From positions 4,650,001 through 4,714,000 of the forward strand of contig NZ_CP150276.1 in the NCBI RefSeq assembly GCF_037977235.1: 64,000 nt of DNA. Reading direction: 5' to 3'. Source of the DNA: Paenibacillus sp. FSL K6-0276 (GTDB lineage: Bacteria > Bacillota > Bacilli > Paenibacillales > Paenibacillaceae). The translations under genes and the position numbers were made by a program. Below, piece after piece: positions 7,942 to 16,542 of this stretch. The notes beneath the pieces are model-generated. The model saw only the letters and a list, made by a program, of their open reading frames with translations. It was not told the origin of the DNA and made no database searches. Positions within the stretch are counted from its first letter, which is position 1. Each line of letters starts with the position of its first letter.

Positions 7942-9204
7942 TTATATAAACTCGCTGAACATGTTCTTTAGACGCTCGACAAACCCGGTCTTCTGAACCG
8001 TTTCATGATTTGGAGTGGCATTCTGCTTACTCCGGTTGACCGTCTTTTTATTGCTGCTTCCACCACTGCTTCTTCCACGGAAGCTACGGACAACATTATG
8101 CAGGATACCAACACCTCCGGTAAACCCAGGGTCCCGTACACCGATATAATCCGGTACAGCGATGCGTACAGATGCAGCTAGCTCAGTCTGAGCCGCCTTT
8201 AATACGCCAGGCATCGAGACAGTTCCACCCGTTAGTATATAACCTCCAGGTAGTTCACTGTAACCAAGCCGTTTCACTTCCTGTTTAATCAGATGGAAGA
8301 TTTCTTGCACCCTTGGTTCGATAATTGCCGCTAAATCCTCTTGGTTAAATTCCTTCTCCACGTTACTGCCAATGCGCAGCACCTTGAAGACAACGTCAGA
8401 GGCTGCATCGTCAATCCATGCGCAACCATACTTCAGCTTTACTTTCTCCGCTTGATCAGTAAGTGTACGTAGTCCGTATGCAATGTCATTCGTTACAAAT
8501 TCTCCTCCGATCGGAATCGTAGAGGTTGCACAAAGGGAACTTTCTTCGTATATGGCTATCGTTGTCGACCCGGCACCGATATCAACCAGAACAGATCCCA
8601 TCGATTTCTCGTCCTTGGATAGCGCCAATCCACCAGCACCAAGAGACATCAGCACAAGATCCTTCACTTTTAGCCCTGATTTCTCAACACAGCGTAGTAG
8701 ATTATGTATTGGCGTCTTAGCACCCGTTACGATGGTTGCGTCAACTTCTAGACGAACACCAATCATCCCGCGCGGGTCCTGAATACCTTCGAGACCATCG
8801 ACGATAAATTGTTTAGGAACAACATCAATCACTTCTCGCTCCGGAGGCATAGCGATGACTTCCGCAGCTTTAATAACGCGATCGATATCATCCTCACCGA
8901 TTTCACGATCCTCATTCTGAACGGCCACGACACCGTGGCTGGATTGCAGGCCAATATGATTACCGGAAATGCCTACATAAACCTCTGATATTTGAATACC
9001 CACCATTTGCTCTGCATGATCTATAGCACTTTTGATCGATTGCACAGTTTGGTCGATATCTACAATCGCGCCTTTACGTATACCTTCCGAATCAGCAGAT
9101 CCAACGCCAATAATATTAAAGGTTCCATTGGTAACTTCCCCAATTATTGCCCGAACTTTGGATGTACCGATGTCCAAACTAACAATGATGTCATTGTTGC
9201 TCAA
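7942..9204 (-). CDS. ftsA: Cell division protein FtsA
   Basis: FtsA is an actin-like ATPase that links FtsZ to the membrane. This 420-residue protein has the phosphate-1 motif SLDIGTSKVRAIIG, the 1C subdomain (VVPKQFIVDG), the phosphate-2 motif VLVDIGAGSTTIAI and GGYILTGGTVSMPG. The C-terminal helix FVERLKNMFSEF is the membrane-targeting sequence. The start is TTG at 9202-9204, 11 bp after GGAGG. A small frame at 9191-9289 overlaps this start and may couple translation. Confidence 0.97.
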   Translation of the reverse strand: MSNNDIIVSLDIGTSKVRAIIGEVTNGTFNIIGVGSADSEGIRKGAIVDIDQTVQSIKSAIDHAEQMVGIQISEVYVGISGNHIGLQSSHGVVAVQNEDREIGEDDIDRVIKAAEVIAMPPEREVIDVVPKQFIVDGLEGIQDPRGMIGVRLEVDATIVTGAKTPIHNLLRCVEKSGLKVKDLVLMSLGAGGLALSKDEKSMGSVLVDIGAGSTTIAIYEESSLCATSTIPIGGEFVTNDIAYGLRTLTDQAEKVKLKYGCAWIDDAASDVVFKVLRIGSNVEKEFNQEDLAAIIEPRVQEIFHLIKQEVKRLGYSELPGGYILTGGTVSMPGVLKAAQTELAASVRIAVPDYIGVRDPGFTGGVGILHNVVRSFRGRSSGGSSNKKTVNRSKQNATPNHETVQKTGFVERLKNMFSEFI

Positions 9205-9289
9205 GTCCTATGGCACCTCCTGTTATAATCTTAATAAATTGCATTACCTTATCCCTGTCCCGGGAAACTTCACTGTACATATTCAACAT
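9191..9289 (-). CDS. Possible 32-codon leader ORF overlapping the ftsA start
   Basis: An ATG at 9287-9289 preceded by AAAGGA opens a 32-codon frame (starting MLNMYSEVSRDRDK) that runs through the ftsA ribosome-binding site and stops 14 bp inside ftsA in another frame. This arrangement would suit translational coupling to the TTG start of ftsA. I recognise no family, and it may be a chance frame. Confidence 0.35.
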   Translation of the reverse strand: MLNMYSEVSRDRDKVMQFIKIITGGAIGLEQQ

Positions 9290-9442
9290 ACCTAATCCTT
9301 TCCCTCTTTTTTCTACAAATTTTTTGAACGGAATAATATTCCAACATCCCTAAATGTGAATAGTTACTCATAAATTTTATAAAGAATGATAATTATCACA
9401 AGAAATATAAGCCATTTTTGGTTATTAAGAACCATGTGTAGG

Positions 9443-9507
9443 ATTATATCTCAAAAAAATCGAAGAAAAAAGAGGGATTTAGCTTCTTGCCCGTAAATCC
9501 GATTGTA
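9443..9507 (-). promoter_or_regulatory. Two candidate -10 elements upstream of ftsA
   Basis: The divIB-ftsA gap has an extended -10, TGCTACAAT (hexamer at plus 9502-9507), and a perfect TATAAT (9443-9448) on the minus strand. Neither has a good -35. Dedicated ftsAZ promoters are known in Bacillus. The gap is AT-rich and holds no other gene. Confidence 0.4.
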
Positions 9508-9549
9508 GCATTTTTTCAACTCTATTAGTAGGGACTATTGACCTTTACT

Positions 9550-10305
9550 CTACTCTTGCACATCTTTTTGATCATCAATCTCAACCTGAAAAGGAACATA
9601 CGAGTCTGCTTCAAGCATCGTGATAAGTCCAGGCTCCTTAGTCTCTATTACCTGATTCAAATAGGCAACCTTGCTCTTCAATAAAGAGATGGATGTAATC
9701 ACCTCAAAACGGGATCTAGTATAGAGCTTAATACGGTCTGGAAATGACAACGTTGGCGAGGGAACTATCTCAGAGATATCACTTGTCAATTCATTAGAAA
9801 TGCTTCCTAGCGTTTGACATAAGATAGCCTTATTAGGATCACCTGTATCCCAGTTGGTTAATATGGGCTTCTCTACGGCAATACCAGCCTCATTAACGGA
9901 CACAGCTGCTCCACTCGACAGAATCGCCTTTAAGATGCCTCCCTGTTCCAGTTCATAGGCCACCGCAGGGAACTCTTCAATCTTCACTGTGATTACGCCG
10001 GGAAAATCCTTCTTCACGGTCGCGTGCTTAACCGTCTTAAGCTCCAGCAGAGATTGTTCCACAGACTTCGCAGAAACGGCAAAGAATTGTCCGCCTATAT
10101 GAATTCCACTCTGCGAGAGCAATTCATCGCTAGTAGAATACTTACTTCCCTGAAAATCTATCACTGTAATGTGGCTAATAGACGATCTAAAAAAAATCAC
10201 AGCAAGAAGCGCAGTGAACAATAGCAGCAGGATCGCTGTAATCTTACGGCTCATTTTTTTCTTAGGCTTGTCCTCTTTAAGAAGAGGTAATCGGGTTGTT
10301 GTCAT
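9550..10305 (-). CDS. divIB: Cell division protein FtsQ/DivIB
   Basis: A bitopic membrane protein that forms the FtsQ-FtsL-DivIC complex regulating septal peptidoglycan synthesis. A basic cytoplasmic tail is followed by a transmembrane helix at about residues 23-41, then a POTRA domain (SHITVIDFQGSKYSTSDELL), then the beta domain with KIEEFPAVAYELEQGG. The second ATG (10303-10305) has GGAG 8 bp upstream and is preferred over the ATG at 10311. At 251 residues it is near the family length. It lies between murA and ftsA. Confidence 0.92.
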   Translation of the reverse strand: MTTTRLPLLKEDKPKKKMSRKITAILLLLFTALLAVIFFRSSISHITVIDFQGSKYSTSDELLSQSGIHIGGQFFAVSAKSVEQSLLELKTVKHATVKKDFPGVITVKIEEFPAVAYELEQGGILKAILSSGAAVSVNEAGIAVEKPILTNWDTGDPNKAILCQTLGSISNELTSDISEIVPSPTLSFPDRIKLYTRSRFEVITSISLLKSKVAYLNQVIETKEPGLITMLEADSYVPFQVEIDDQKDVQE

Positions 10306-10325
10306 TCTCATATCTCCGTAATAAG

Positions 10326-10364
10326 GCCCTGTCTCCTCCTTTGAATGAACTGAAGGAGACAGGG
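10326..10364. other. 11-bp perfect hairpin between murA and divIB
   Basis: CCCTGTCTCCT and AGGAGACAGGG pair around a loop of about 15 nt. No T run follows on the minus strand, so it may be an RNA-processing or stability element rather than a terminator. It ends close to the divIB ribosome-binding site. Confidence 0.5.
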
Positions 10365-10368
10365 AGCT

Positions 10369-11652
10369 TTAATTGGCCAAATCAAGTGGATCCGGTACGG
10401 GTACCTTGCGGCTAATACGCGCGCCAAGCTTCTGAAACAGCTTCTCTATTCCATCATACCCACGGTCAATGTGGTGTGCTTGCTCAACGACTGTAGTCCC
10501 TTGTGCAGCGAGTCCAGCAATGACCAGTGCCGCACCAGCCCGCAAGTCAGTAGCTTCCACAGTAGCACCATACAATCTCTGAACGCCGCGAATAAACGCA
10601 CGATTCAAATCGATAGAAATATCAGCGCCCATCCGGGCCATTTCTTCTACATGCTTGAATCGTCCCTCAAACACCGTCTCCTTGATTACACTGAAGCCAT
10701 CGGCGAGAGACAATAGCACCATGACCTGAGATTGCAGATCTGTTGGGAAAGAGGGGTAAGGTGAAGTCACAATTCGCTCAACAGCACGTGGACGCCCCAT
10801 ACAGCTGATATTAATTATATCATTGCACACTGTGATTTGAACACCAGCCCGCTTGAGCACATGAATAAGCGAAGTCAGATGACCCGCGTTGGCATGTGTC
10901 AAAGTCACATTCCCTCGTGTAGCTGCCGCAGCAATCATTACGGTTCCAGCCACAATCCGATCAGGTATCACCTCGTAAGTACAGGGATATAGGTTTTTCA
11001 CCCCTTGAATCGTGATGGTGTCCGTACCTGCGCCGATGATCTGGGCACCCATACTATTCAAAAATTGCTGCAGATCCTGTATCTCTGGCTCTCTTGCTGC
11101 CCCCGATATCGTTGTTGTTCCCTCTGCCTTTGCGGCAGCCATCATAATATTCTCCGTTGCGCCTACACTCGGATAGTCGAGATAAATATCACTCCCTATA
11201 AGCTTAGAACCCCGGCAGAATATTCGTCCGTTGCTCTCCTCGATCTCCGCACCAAGAGCCTTAAGTCCCTGTAGATGAAGATCGATTTTACGCTCTCCGA
11301 TCGCACAGCCCCCAGGCTGATAGATCGTTACCTCGCCAAATCTGGATAACAGCGGTCCCATTAGAAAAATGGAAGATCTCATCTGCCGCATTAAATCCTC
11401 TGGTATATGAGATGTCCCGACGGCAGACGTATCTATCGTCACCGTATCCTCTTGATGCACGCACCTGCAGCCCAGCCGATCTAGGATGTCTAGCATAGTC
11501 TCGATGTCCAGCAGCTTCGGCACATTATGCAGTGAGTGAACTCCTTCGGCCAGCAGGCTTGCCGCTAAAATCGGCAGCGCCGCATTTTTTGCTCCATGGA
11601 TACGAATGGTGCCTGACAGGGGACTTCCACCCTCAATCACCAATTTGTCCAA
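10369..11652 (-). CDS. murA: UDP-N-acetylglucosamine 1-carboxyvinyltransferase MurA
   Basis: MurA transfers enolpyruvate from PEP to UDP-GlcNAc, the first committed step of peptidoglycan synthesis and the target of fosfomycin. It has the inside-out alpha/beta barrel motifs SGTIRIHGAKNAALP (Lys22-Asn23) and the catalytic loop QPGGCAIGERKIDLH with Cys116, so it should be fosfomycin-sensitive. The TTG at 11650-11652 follows GGAGGTGATACA; the upstream in-frame extension is rejected. Its place after murG, where Bacillus has murB, is typical of Paenibacillus. No murB is present in the window. Confidence 0.95.
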   Translation of the reverse strand: MDKLVIEGGSPLSGTIRIHGAKNAALPILAASLLAEGVHSLHNVPKLLDIETMLDILDRLGCRCVHQEDTVTIDTSAVGTSHIPEDLMRQMRSSIFLMGPLLSRFGEVTIYQPGGCAIGERKIDLHLQGLKALGAEIEESNGRIFCRGSKLIGSDIYLDYPSVGATENIMMAAAKAEGTTTISGAAREPEIQDLQQFLNSMGAQIIGAGTDTITIQGVKNLYPCTYEVIPDRIVAGTVMIAAAATRGNVTLTHANAGHLTSLIHVLKRAGVQITVCNDIINISCMGRPRAVERIVTSPYPSFPTDLQSQVMVLLSLADGFSVIKETVFEGRFKHVEEMARMGADISIDLNRAFIRGVQRLYGATVEATDLRAGAALVIAGLAAQGTTVVEQAHHIDRGYDGIEKLFQKLGARISRKVPVPDPLDLAN

Positions 11653-11774
11653 TGTATCACCTCCGAGATTACCGCTCACCCACCACAAACACTTCCGTTA
11701 CAAGATCATATGAAATGTACAAGAATATCCTGCACTACATCTCAGGTTTGGAAGTGTCCTGGGTGATTGTCACG

Positions 11775-11803
11775 ATTATAGGATTATCCTATGTTCGTTC
11801 CTC
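11775..11803 (-). promoter_or_regulatory. Candidate murA promoter overlapped by a 15-bp palindrome
   Basis: The minus strand has TATAAT (plus 11775-11780), overlapping the perfect palindrome ATAGGATTATCCTAT (11778-11792). TTGGAG lies upstream with a 20-bp spacer, longer than ideal. It sits in the 208-bp gap between murG and murA, which holds nothing else recognisable. Confidence 0.4.
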
Positions 11804-11860
11804 CAAGTGTGTGACAGAGAGCTGCCAATAAGGAAAACCCATACGGAAAAAGAAGAAACC

Positions 11861-12982
11861 TTAAGACTTTTTACCAGCAAGTCTTCGGAGCTCACTTGTA
11901 ACTACTGCGGCAGAATCTCTTTTGCCCAGTCGCTTGGAGGCCTCGGACATCTGCTCACGCACAGTCTCAGTTCCGATGATTTTTTGAACCGCCTCATAAA
12001 GAGCCTTGCCGTTTAAATCTTTCTCAAGTAGCACCACAGCAGCACCTTCGCGTTCCAGCTGTCTTGCATTCGCTTCCTGATGGTTGTTCGTTACATTAGG
12101 AGAGGGAATGAGTACAGAGGGAATACCCAGCGCTGTAATCTCAGCGAGAAAGGATGCCCCCGCCCGATTTACGATCAAGGAGGTACAAGCCAAAACCTCC
12201 GGCATATTGTGAACATATGGAAGGACATGCAACCAGTTTGGTAAGCTACCCAGCTTTTGACGCAATTCAGCCCGGGTCTCTTCAAAATATGGTTCACCTG
12301 TAACGTACACATAATGAACACCATTACCCTTACCCACTAATGGGGCCATTTCAATCATGGCTTTATTAATAGCTTTAGCTCCCTGGCTGCCACCAACCAC
12401 CAAAACAACAGTACTGCCATCCGAAATACCCAGCGATGCGAATCCACGTTGTGGACTTGCTGTAGTAACTGTTGTAGCACGCGGATTACCAGTATAGATC
12501 ACATGTTTACTCCCCGGAAAAGAGGACTCTGTGCCTTCAAAGCTTACAGCAACCGCGCTCGCGTACCGACTCAGAAAACGATTTGTAAGACCTGGTATAG
12601 CATTTTGTTCATGAATCAAAGTAGGGATACCCAACCGGGATGCAGCATAAACGACCGGACCACACACATAACCGCCTGTTCCAATCACAACATCTGGCTT
12701 GAACTCTCTTAACATTTCTTTGGAAGCCTTAACGCCCTTCAAGAAACGCATCACGGTCTTGACGTTGTCCAAGGACAGTTTGCGCCGAAAGCCAGTGATG
12801 TCGATAGATTTGAAAGGGATATTCTCTTGGGGAACAAGCTTGCTCTCTAAGCCACGCGTTCCACCAATATACAGGAAGGTAGAATTGCTATCTTCCAACT
12901 CCAGTTGCCTAGCAACAGCGACCGCAGGATAGATATGTCCACCCGTGCCTCCGCCGCTTAATACGATACGCATCTCTTTCAC
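11861..12982 (-). CDS. murG: UDP-GlcNAc:lipid I N-acetylglucosaminyltransferase MurG
   Basis: MurG adds GlcNAc to lipid I to make lipid II at the cytoplasmic membrane face. The 373-residue GT28 protein has the glycine-rich loops LSGGGTGGHIYPA and GTGGYVCGPVVYAA, then LIHEQNAIPGLTNRFL, VVGGSQGAKAIN and the donor site RAGASFLAEITALGIPSVLIPSP. Its ATG overlaps the ftsW stop by 4 bp, indicating translational coupling. The gap downstream suggests a separate promoter for murA. Confidence 0.97.
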   Translation of the reverse strand: MKEMRIVLSGGGTGGHIYPAVAVARQLELEDSNSTFLYIGGTRGLESKLVPQENIPFKSIDITGFRRKLSLDNVKTVMRFLKGVKASKEMLREFKPDVVIGTGGYVCGPVVYAASRLGIPTLIHEQNAIPGLTNRFLSRYASAVAVSFEGTESSFPGSKHVIYTGNPRATTVTTASPQRGFASLGISDGSTVVLVVGGSQGAKAINKAMIEMAPLVGKGNGVHYVYVTGEPYFEETRAELRQKLGSLPNWLHVLPYVHNMPEVLACTSLIVNRAGASFLAEITALGIPSVLIPSPNVTNNHQEANARQLEREGAAVVLLEKDLNGKALYEAVQKIIGTETVREQMSEASKRLGKRDSAAVVTSELRRLAGKKS

Positions 12983-14076
12983 CTCGCAAAACGGGATAAG
13001 TTCAATAGAATGCCAAGGGATGTTAGCATCAGTGTAAGTGAAGATCCGCCATAGCTAATCAGAGGAAGCGTGATGCCCGTTACAGGCATTAGACCGATAA
13101 CAACACCAATATTAATAATGACTTGCACAGCCACCATACAGACGATGCCAACGGCCAGATAGCTTCCAAAACGGTCAGGTAGACTCATCGCCACCTTCAT
13201 TCCGCGCCAAATTAGAATAAGAAATAGGATCAACACAGCCAAACCACCGATAAACCCCAGCTCCTCGGCCAATATAGAAAAAATAAAATCAGTTTGCGGC
13301 TCAGGTACATAACTGTACTTCTGCCGACTCATTCCTAATCCGAGACCACCGAGCCCCCCAGGACCGATCGCATATAGCGACTGAATAATCTGGTAGCCTG
13401 CACCTAGCGGATCGGACCATGGATCAAGAAAAGCGGTAATCCGCTGCAATCGATAAGGCGCTGCTACAATCAAAGCAACAAAGCCTGCCACTCCAGCCAC
13501 ACCAAGTAAAAGTAAATGCTTCATCCTAGCCCCTGCTGTGAAGACCATCATCAAGGCTGCACCAAACATTACGGTACCTGTACCCAAATCCGGTTGGAGC
13601 ATGATCAGCGCGAAGGCTGACCCAATGAGCGCAAGCGGTGGGAGCAAGCCGCGTGTGAAGGAAGTGATGTCGTACTCCTCTTTCCCCAGCCAATTGGCTA
13701 AGAATAGAATCATCCCCATCTTCATGAACTCGGAAGGCTGAATCCCGAAGGAGCTAATTCCTAACCAGCTTCGCGCTCCCCCACGTACTACACCAATACC
13801 AGGGATAAGCACAATGACAAGTAGGAAAAAGCAGATCAGAAGTGCCGGCTTAGCCAGCTTTTTCAGCACCCTGTAATCGGTATTCGCTGTAACGAACAGT
13901 GCGACTAGTCCTAGTCCTGCAAACAAAAGCTGTCTTTTTACAAAGTAAAACGAATCTCCATAATTGCGGAAGCCCAGAACGGACCCGGCGCTGTATACCA
14001 TCACCATGCCGATCACCAGCAAAGATAGAATAGGAATCAGCAACCAAATATCGGGAGCATGACGAGTTTTGTTCAT
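12979..14076 (-). CDS. ftsW: SEDS peptidoglycan glycosyltransferase FtsW/SpoVE
   Basis: A polytopic SEDS-family glycan polymerase with about ten transmembrane segments. Diagnostic motifs are VKRQLLFAGLGL, GARSWLGISSFGIQPSEF, the catalytic-loop region QPDLGTGTVMFGAAL, YQIIQSLYAIGPGGLGGLGLG and ISYGGSSL. It works with a class B PBP such as PbpB or SpoVD. The ATG at 14074-14076 follows AGAGGTG. In Bacillus the gene at this place is spoVE; whether this copy serves vegetative division, spore cortex synthesis or both cannot be read from the sequence. Confidence 0.93.
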   Translation of the reverse strand: MNKTRHAPDIWLLIPILSLLVIGMVMVYSAGSVLGFRNYGDSFYFVKRQLLFAGLGLVALFVTANTDYRVLKKLAKPALLICFFLLVIVLIPGIGVVRGGARSWLGISSFGIQPSEFMKMGMILFLANWLGKEEYDITSFTRGLLPPLALIGSAFALIMLQPDLGTGTVMFGAALMMVFTAGARMKHLLLLGVAGVAGFVALIVAAPYRLQRITAFLDPWSDPLGAGYQIIQSLYAIGPGGLGGLGLGMSRQKYSYVPEPQTDFIFSILAEELGFIGGLAVLILFLILIWRGMKVAMSLPDRFGSYLAVGIVCMVAVQVIINIGVVIGLMPVTGITLPLISYGGSSLTLMLTSLGILLNLSRFAR

Positions 14077-14130
14077 CAGGAGCACACCTCTTGCATCCGT
14101 AGTAGGGATGGGGCTTATCCATCCCCCTAC

Positions 14131-15552
14131 TTAAAGGTTATGCACCGCCTCTTTAAAAATACGCCCGCGCTCTTCATAGGATGTAAACATATCCCAACTT
14201 GCACAGGCAGGAGACAAGAGAACGATATCTCCTTCTTCCGCCAAAGCGGAAGCTTCCTGCACAGCTTGCTCAAGCACGGCGGCGGCACTCTCCCCATTAT
14301 CGACGGAGATAATATGCTTTAATCCTGCCAGCTGCGCTACATTTATTAGCTTGTCTTTAGTTTCCCCTAACGCCACCAGCGCTTTGACACGTCCGCTCAG
14401 GACAGGCAGCAGCTCCATATAATCGGAGCCCCGGTCTAATCCCCCAGCGATCAACACTACTGGACGCTGGAACGATGTTAGTGCCATAATCGTCGCTTTG
14501 GAGTTTGTTGCTTTGGAGTTGTTATAATAAGTGGCTCCATCCTTATCCTCAACATACTCCAGACGGTGCTCTACACCGCGAAATGAAGCAAGCACTTCAC
14601 CCAATAAAGAGGGATCTGCTCCAGCGGCAATGGCAATTCCGCATGCAGCCAGTGCATTCTCCACATTGAAACGTCCTGGAAGGCCAATGGAATCTACATC
14701 AGCAATGATTGTTTCTTTGTCTGCAGATTCGCGATAGATAATGCGGCGCTTCAGATCGTCCTCTTGACCCGTAATAAAGGATGGGCTAACAATTACACCA
14801 TGTGAGAGCTCCTCGGACATAGAGAACGGAAGAATCGAAGCCTTCACATACGGCACAAGTTCTCGACAGTAAGGATCGTCCCAGTTCAGCACAGCCGTAT
14901 CCGTGGCTACTTGATTGGCGAACAGCTTTGCTTTGGAATCGACATAATCCTTCATGCTCCCATGATAATCCAGATGGGTCTCAGCAATATTCAACAAACA
15001 ACCTACTTTGGGGCGGAAAGACTCCGTACCTTTGAGCTGGAAGCTGCTGAGTTCAACCACCATCCAATTATCCTCTGTAGCCTCTTGCGCAGCCTCACAG
15101 AGAGGTGTACCAATGTTACCTGCAACAATCGGGTTCATGCCCGCAGCATCCAGCATTCGGCCTACCCAGGTCGTCGTTGTCGTCTTGCCATTGGAACCCG
15201 TGATGCCGATCATCGGCGCTGCACAAAGACGGTAGGCAACCTCTACCTCTGTAACTACTTCAATGCCAAGCTCAAGAGCCTTTTGCACTGGAGTCGCAGA
15301 ATAAGGAATACCTGGATTCTTAATTACCAGACTTACACCTTCATGGACCAGTCCATCCGGATGCCCACCGCATATAACACAAATTCCCAAAGATTCCAAT
15401 TCGGAAGCTTCGGGACTTTGATCTCTTTCCTTTTTATCGTTGACCGTAACTACAGCGCCACGTTCATGCAGCACTTTAGCCACCTGGACACCGCTTTTAG
15501 CGAGCCCAAGAACCACAACTTCTTCACCACGGTACATATCTGGATGTTTCAT
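14131..15552 (-). CDS. murD: UDP-N-acetylmuramoylalanine-D-glutamate ligase MurD
   Basis: MurD adds D-Glu to UDP-MurNAc-L-Ala with ATP. The 473-residue protein has an N-terminal Rossmann-like domain (VVVLGLAKSGVQVAKVL), the ATP loop GITGSNGKTTTTTWV at about 116-130, ETHLDYHG, YNNSKATN and AGGLDRG, with C-terminal SPACASWD. It lies 3 bp after mraY and 54 bp before ftsW in a tight Mur operon. Confidence 0.97.
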   Translation of the reverse strand: MKHPDMYRGEEVVVLGLAKSGVQVAKVLHERGAVVTVNDKKERDQSPEASELESLGICVICGGHPDGLVHEGVSLVIKNPGIPYSATPVQKALELGIEVVTEVEVAYRLCAAPMIGITGSNGKTTTTTWVGRMLDAAGMNPIVAGNIGTPLCEAAQEATEDNWMVVELSSFQLKGTESFRPKVGCLLNIAETHLDYHGSMKDYVDSKAKLFANQVATDTAVLNWDDPYCRELVPYVKASILPFSMSEELSHGVIVSPSFITGQEDDLKRRIIYRESADKETIIADVDSIGLPGRFNVENALAACGIAIAAGADPSLLGEVLASFRGVEHRLEYVEDKDGATYYNNSKATNSKATIMALTSFQRPVVLIAGGLDRGSDYMELLPVLSGRVKALVALGETKDKLINVAQLAGLKHIISVDNGESAAAVLEQAVQEASALAEEGDIVLLSPACASWDMFTSYEERGRIFKEAVHNL

Positions 15553-15555
15553 TCG

Positions 15556-16521
15556 CTACAACCCCTTGCTAATAAATAGTCCAAGAGCGGCTAATACCAA
15601 ACTTACCGCCCAGAACGAAATTACCACTCGCCATTCCGACCAACCACCAAGTTCAAAATGATGGTGAATCGGGCTCATTCTGAATACACGTTTGCCACGG
15701 GTTTTGAAAGAGACCACCTGTATCACGACAGATAACATTTCCACCACAAACACACCGCCAATGATAAGAAACAGCAATTCGCTCTTAGTGACAATAGCAA
15801 TTGCACCTATCGCGCCGCCAATACCAAACGAACCGGTATCTCCCATGAACACCTTAGCAGGATGCGCGTTGAAGACCAGAAACCCTAGGACAGCACCGAT
15901 CATTGCTGCTGCACACACTCCAGCTGCAATTGAGGTAGCCTGCATTGCTACAACAGCATAAGCCGCCAAAGCAATGGCACTTACACCAGACAGCAATCCA
16001 TCTACTCCATCGGTAAAGTTAACGGCATTCGTTACTGCCATCATCATAATAATAATGAACGGATAGTAGAAAAAGCCGCCCCAGTCAAAGCTGAAATCAG
16101 TACCCGGTACGCTGATACTTGTGCTATGTCCAGCAGAAATCAGTAGACCGCACATCACAGCACCTACCAACAGCTGCCCGAACAACTTTTGACGCGCAGT
16201 AAGGCCCAAGGAACGCTTGAATACGATTTTGATATAATCATCCAAAAATCCGATCAGTCCAAAACCAAGCGTAGCCACAAGTAGTACGTAAAAATCGGTA
16301 TTCACCACGGAAAATTTCAGATAAGCCAATGTAAAGGCCACGATGATCACGATACCACCCATCGTCGGCGTTCCCGCTTTCTTTAAATGGGTTTGCGGTC
16401 CGTCATCTCGCACCTGCTGTCCGAATTTCATCCTGCGCAGTAGCGGAATGAAGAGCGGAGCGGCAATGACCGCAAGGATAAAGGAAACAGCAATAGTCAA
16501 TAACAATAGTTGATAATCCAT
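15556..16521 (-). CDS. mraY: Phospho-N-acetylmuramoyl-pentapeptide-transferase MraY
   Basis: MraY moves phospho-MurNAc-pentapeptide onto undecaprenyl phosphate to make lipid I. The 321-residue protein has about ten transmembrane helices. Family motifs visible are KKAGTPTMGGI, GFLDDYIKI (Asp-rich Mg site), NAVNFTDGVDGL, VFMGDTGSFGIGGA and the HHHFELGGW loop near the C-terminus. GGAGGGAG lies 7 bp before the ATG. It lies 21 bp after murF. Confidence 0.97.
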   Translation of the reverse strand: MDYQLLLLTIAVSFILAVIAAPLFIPLLRRMKFGQQVRDDGPQTHLKKAGTPTMGGIVIIVAFTLAYLKFSVVNTDFYVLLVATLGFGLIGFLDDYIKIVFKRSLGLTARQKLFGQLLVGAVMCGLLISAGHSTSISVPGTDFSFDWGGFFYYPFIIIMMMAVTNAVNFTDGVDGLLSGVSAIALAAYAVVAMQATSIAAGVCAAAMIGAVLGFLVFNAHPAKVFMGDTGSFGIGGAIGAIAIVTKSELLFLIIGGVFVVEMLSVVIQVVSFKTRGKRVFRMSPIHHHFELGGWSEWRVVISFWAVSLVLAALGLFISKGL

Positions 16522-16542
16522 GGGTACACTCCCTCCATTTAT

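Noticed and set aside
9290..9310. SigH promoter upstream of ftsA (AGGATTAGG followed by GAAT)
   Set aside because: The spacing between the two elements is about 11 bp, much shorter than at known SigH promoters.
14911..15579. A 222-codon plus-strand frame antisense to murD
   Set aside because: It is a shadow of MurD, whose motifs are all intact; no start signal or family resemblance was seen.
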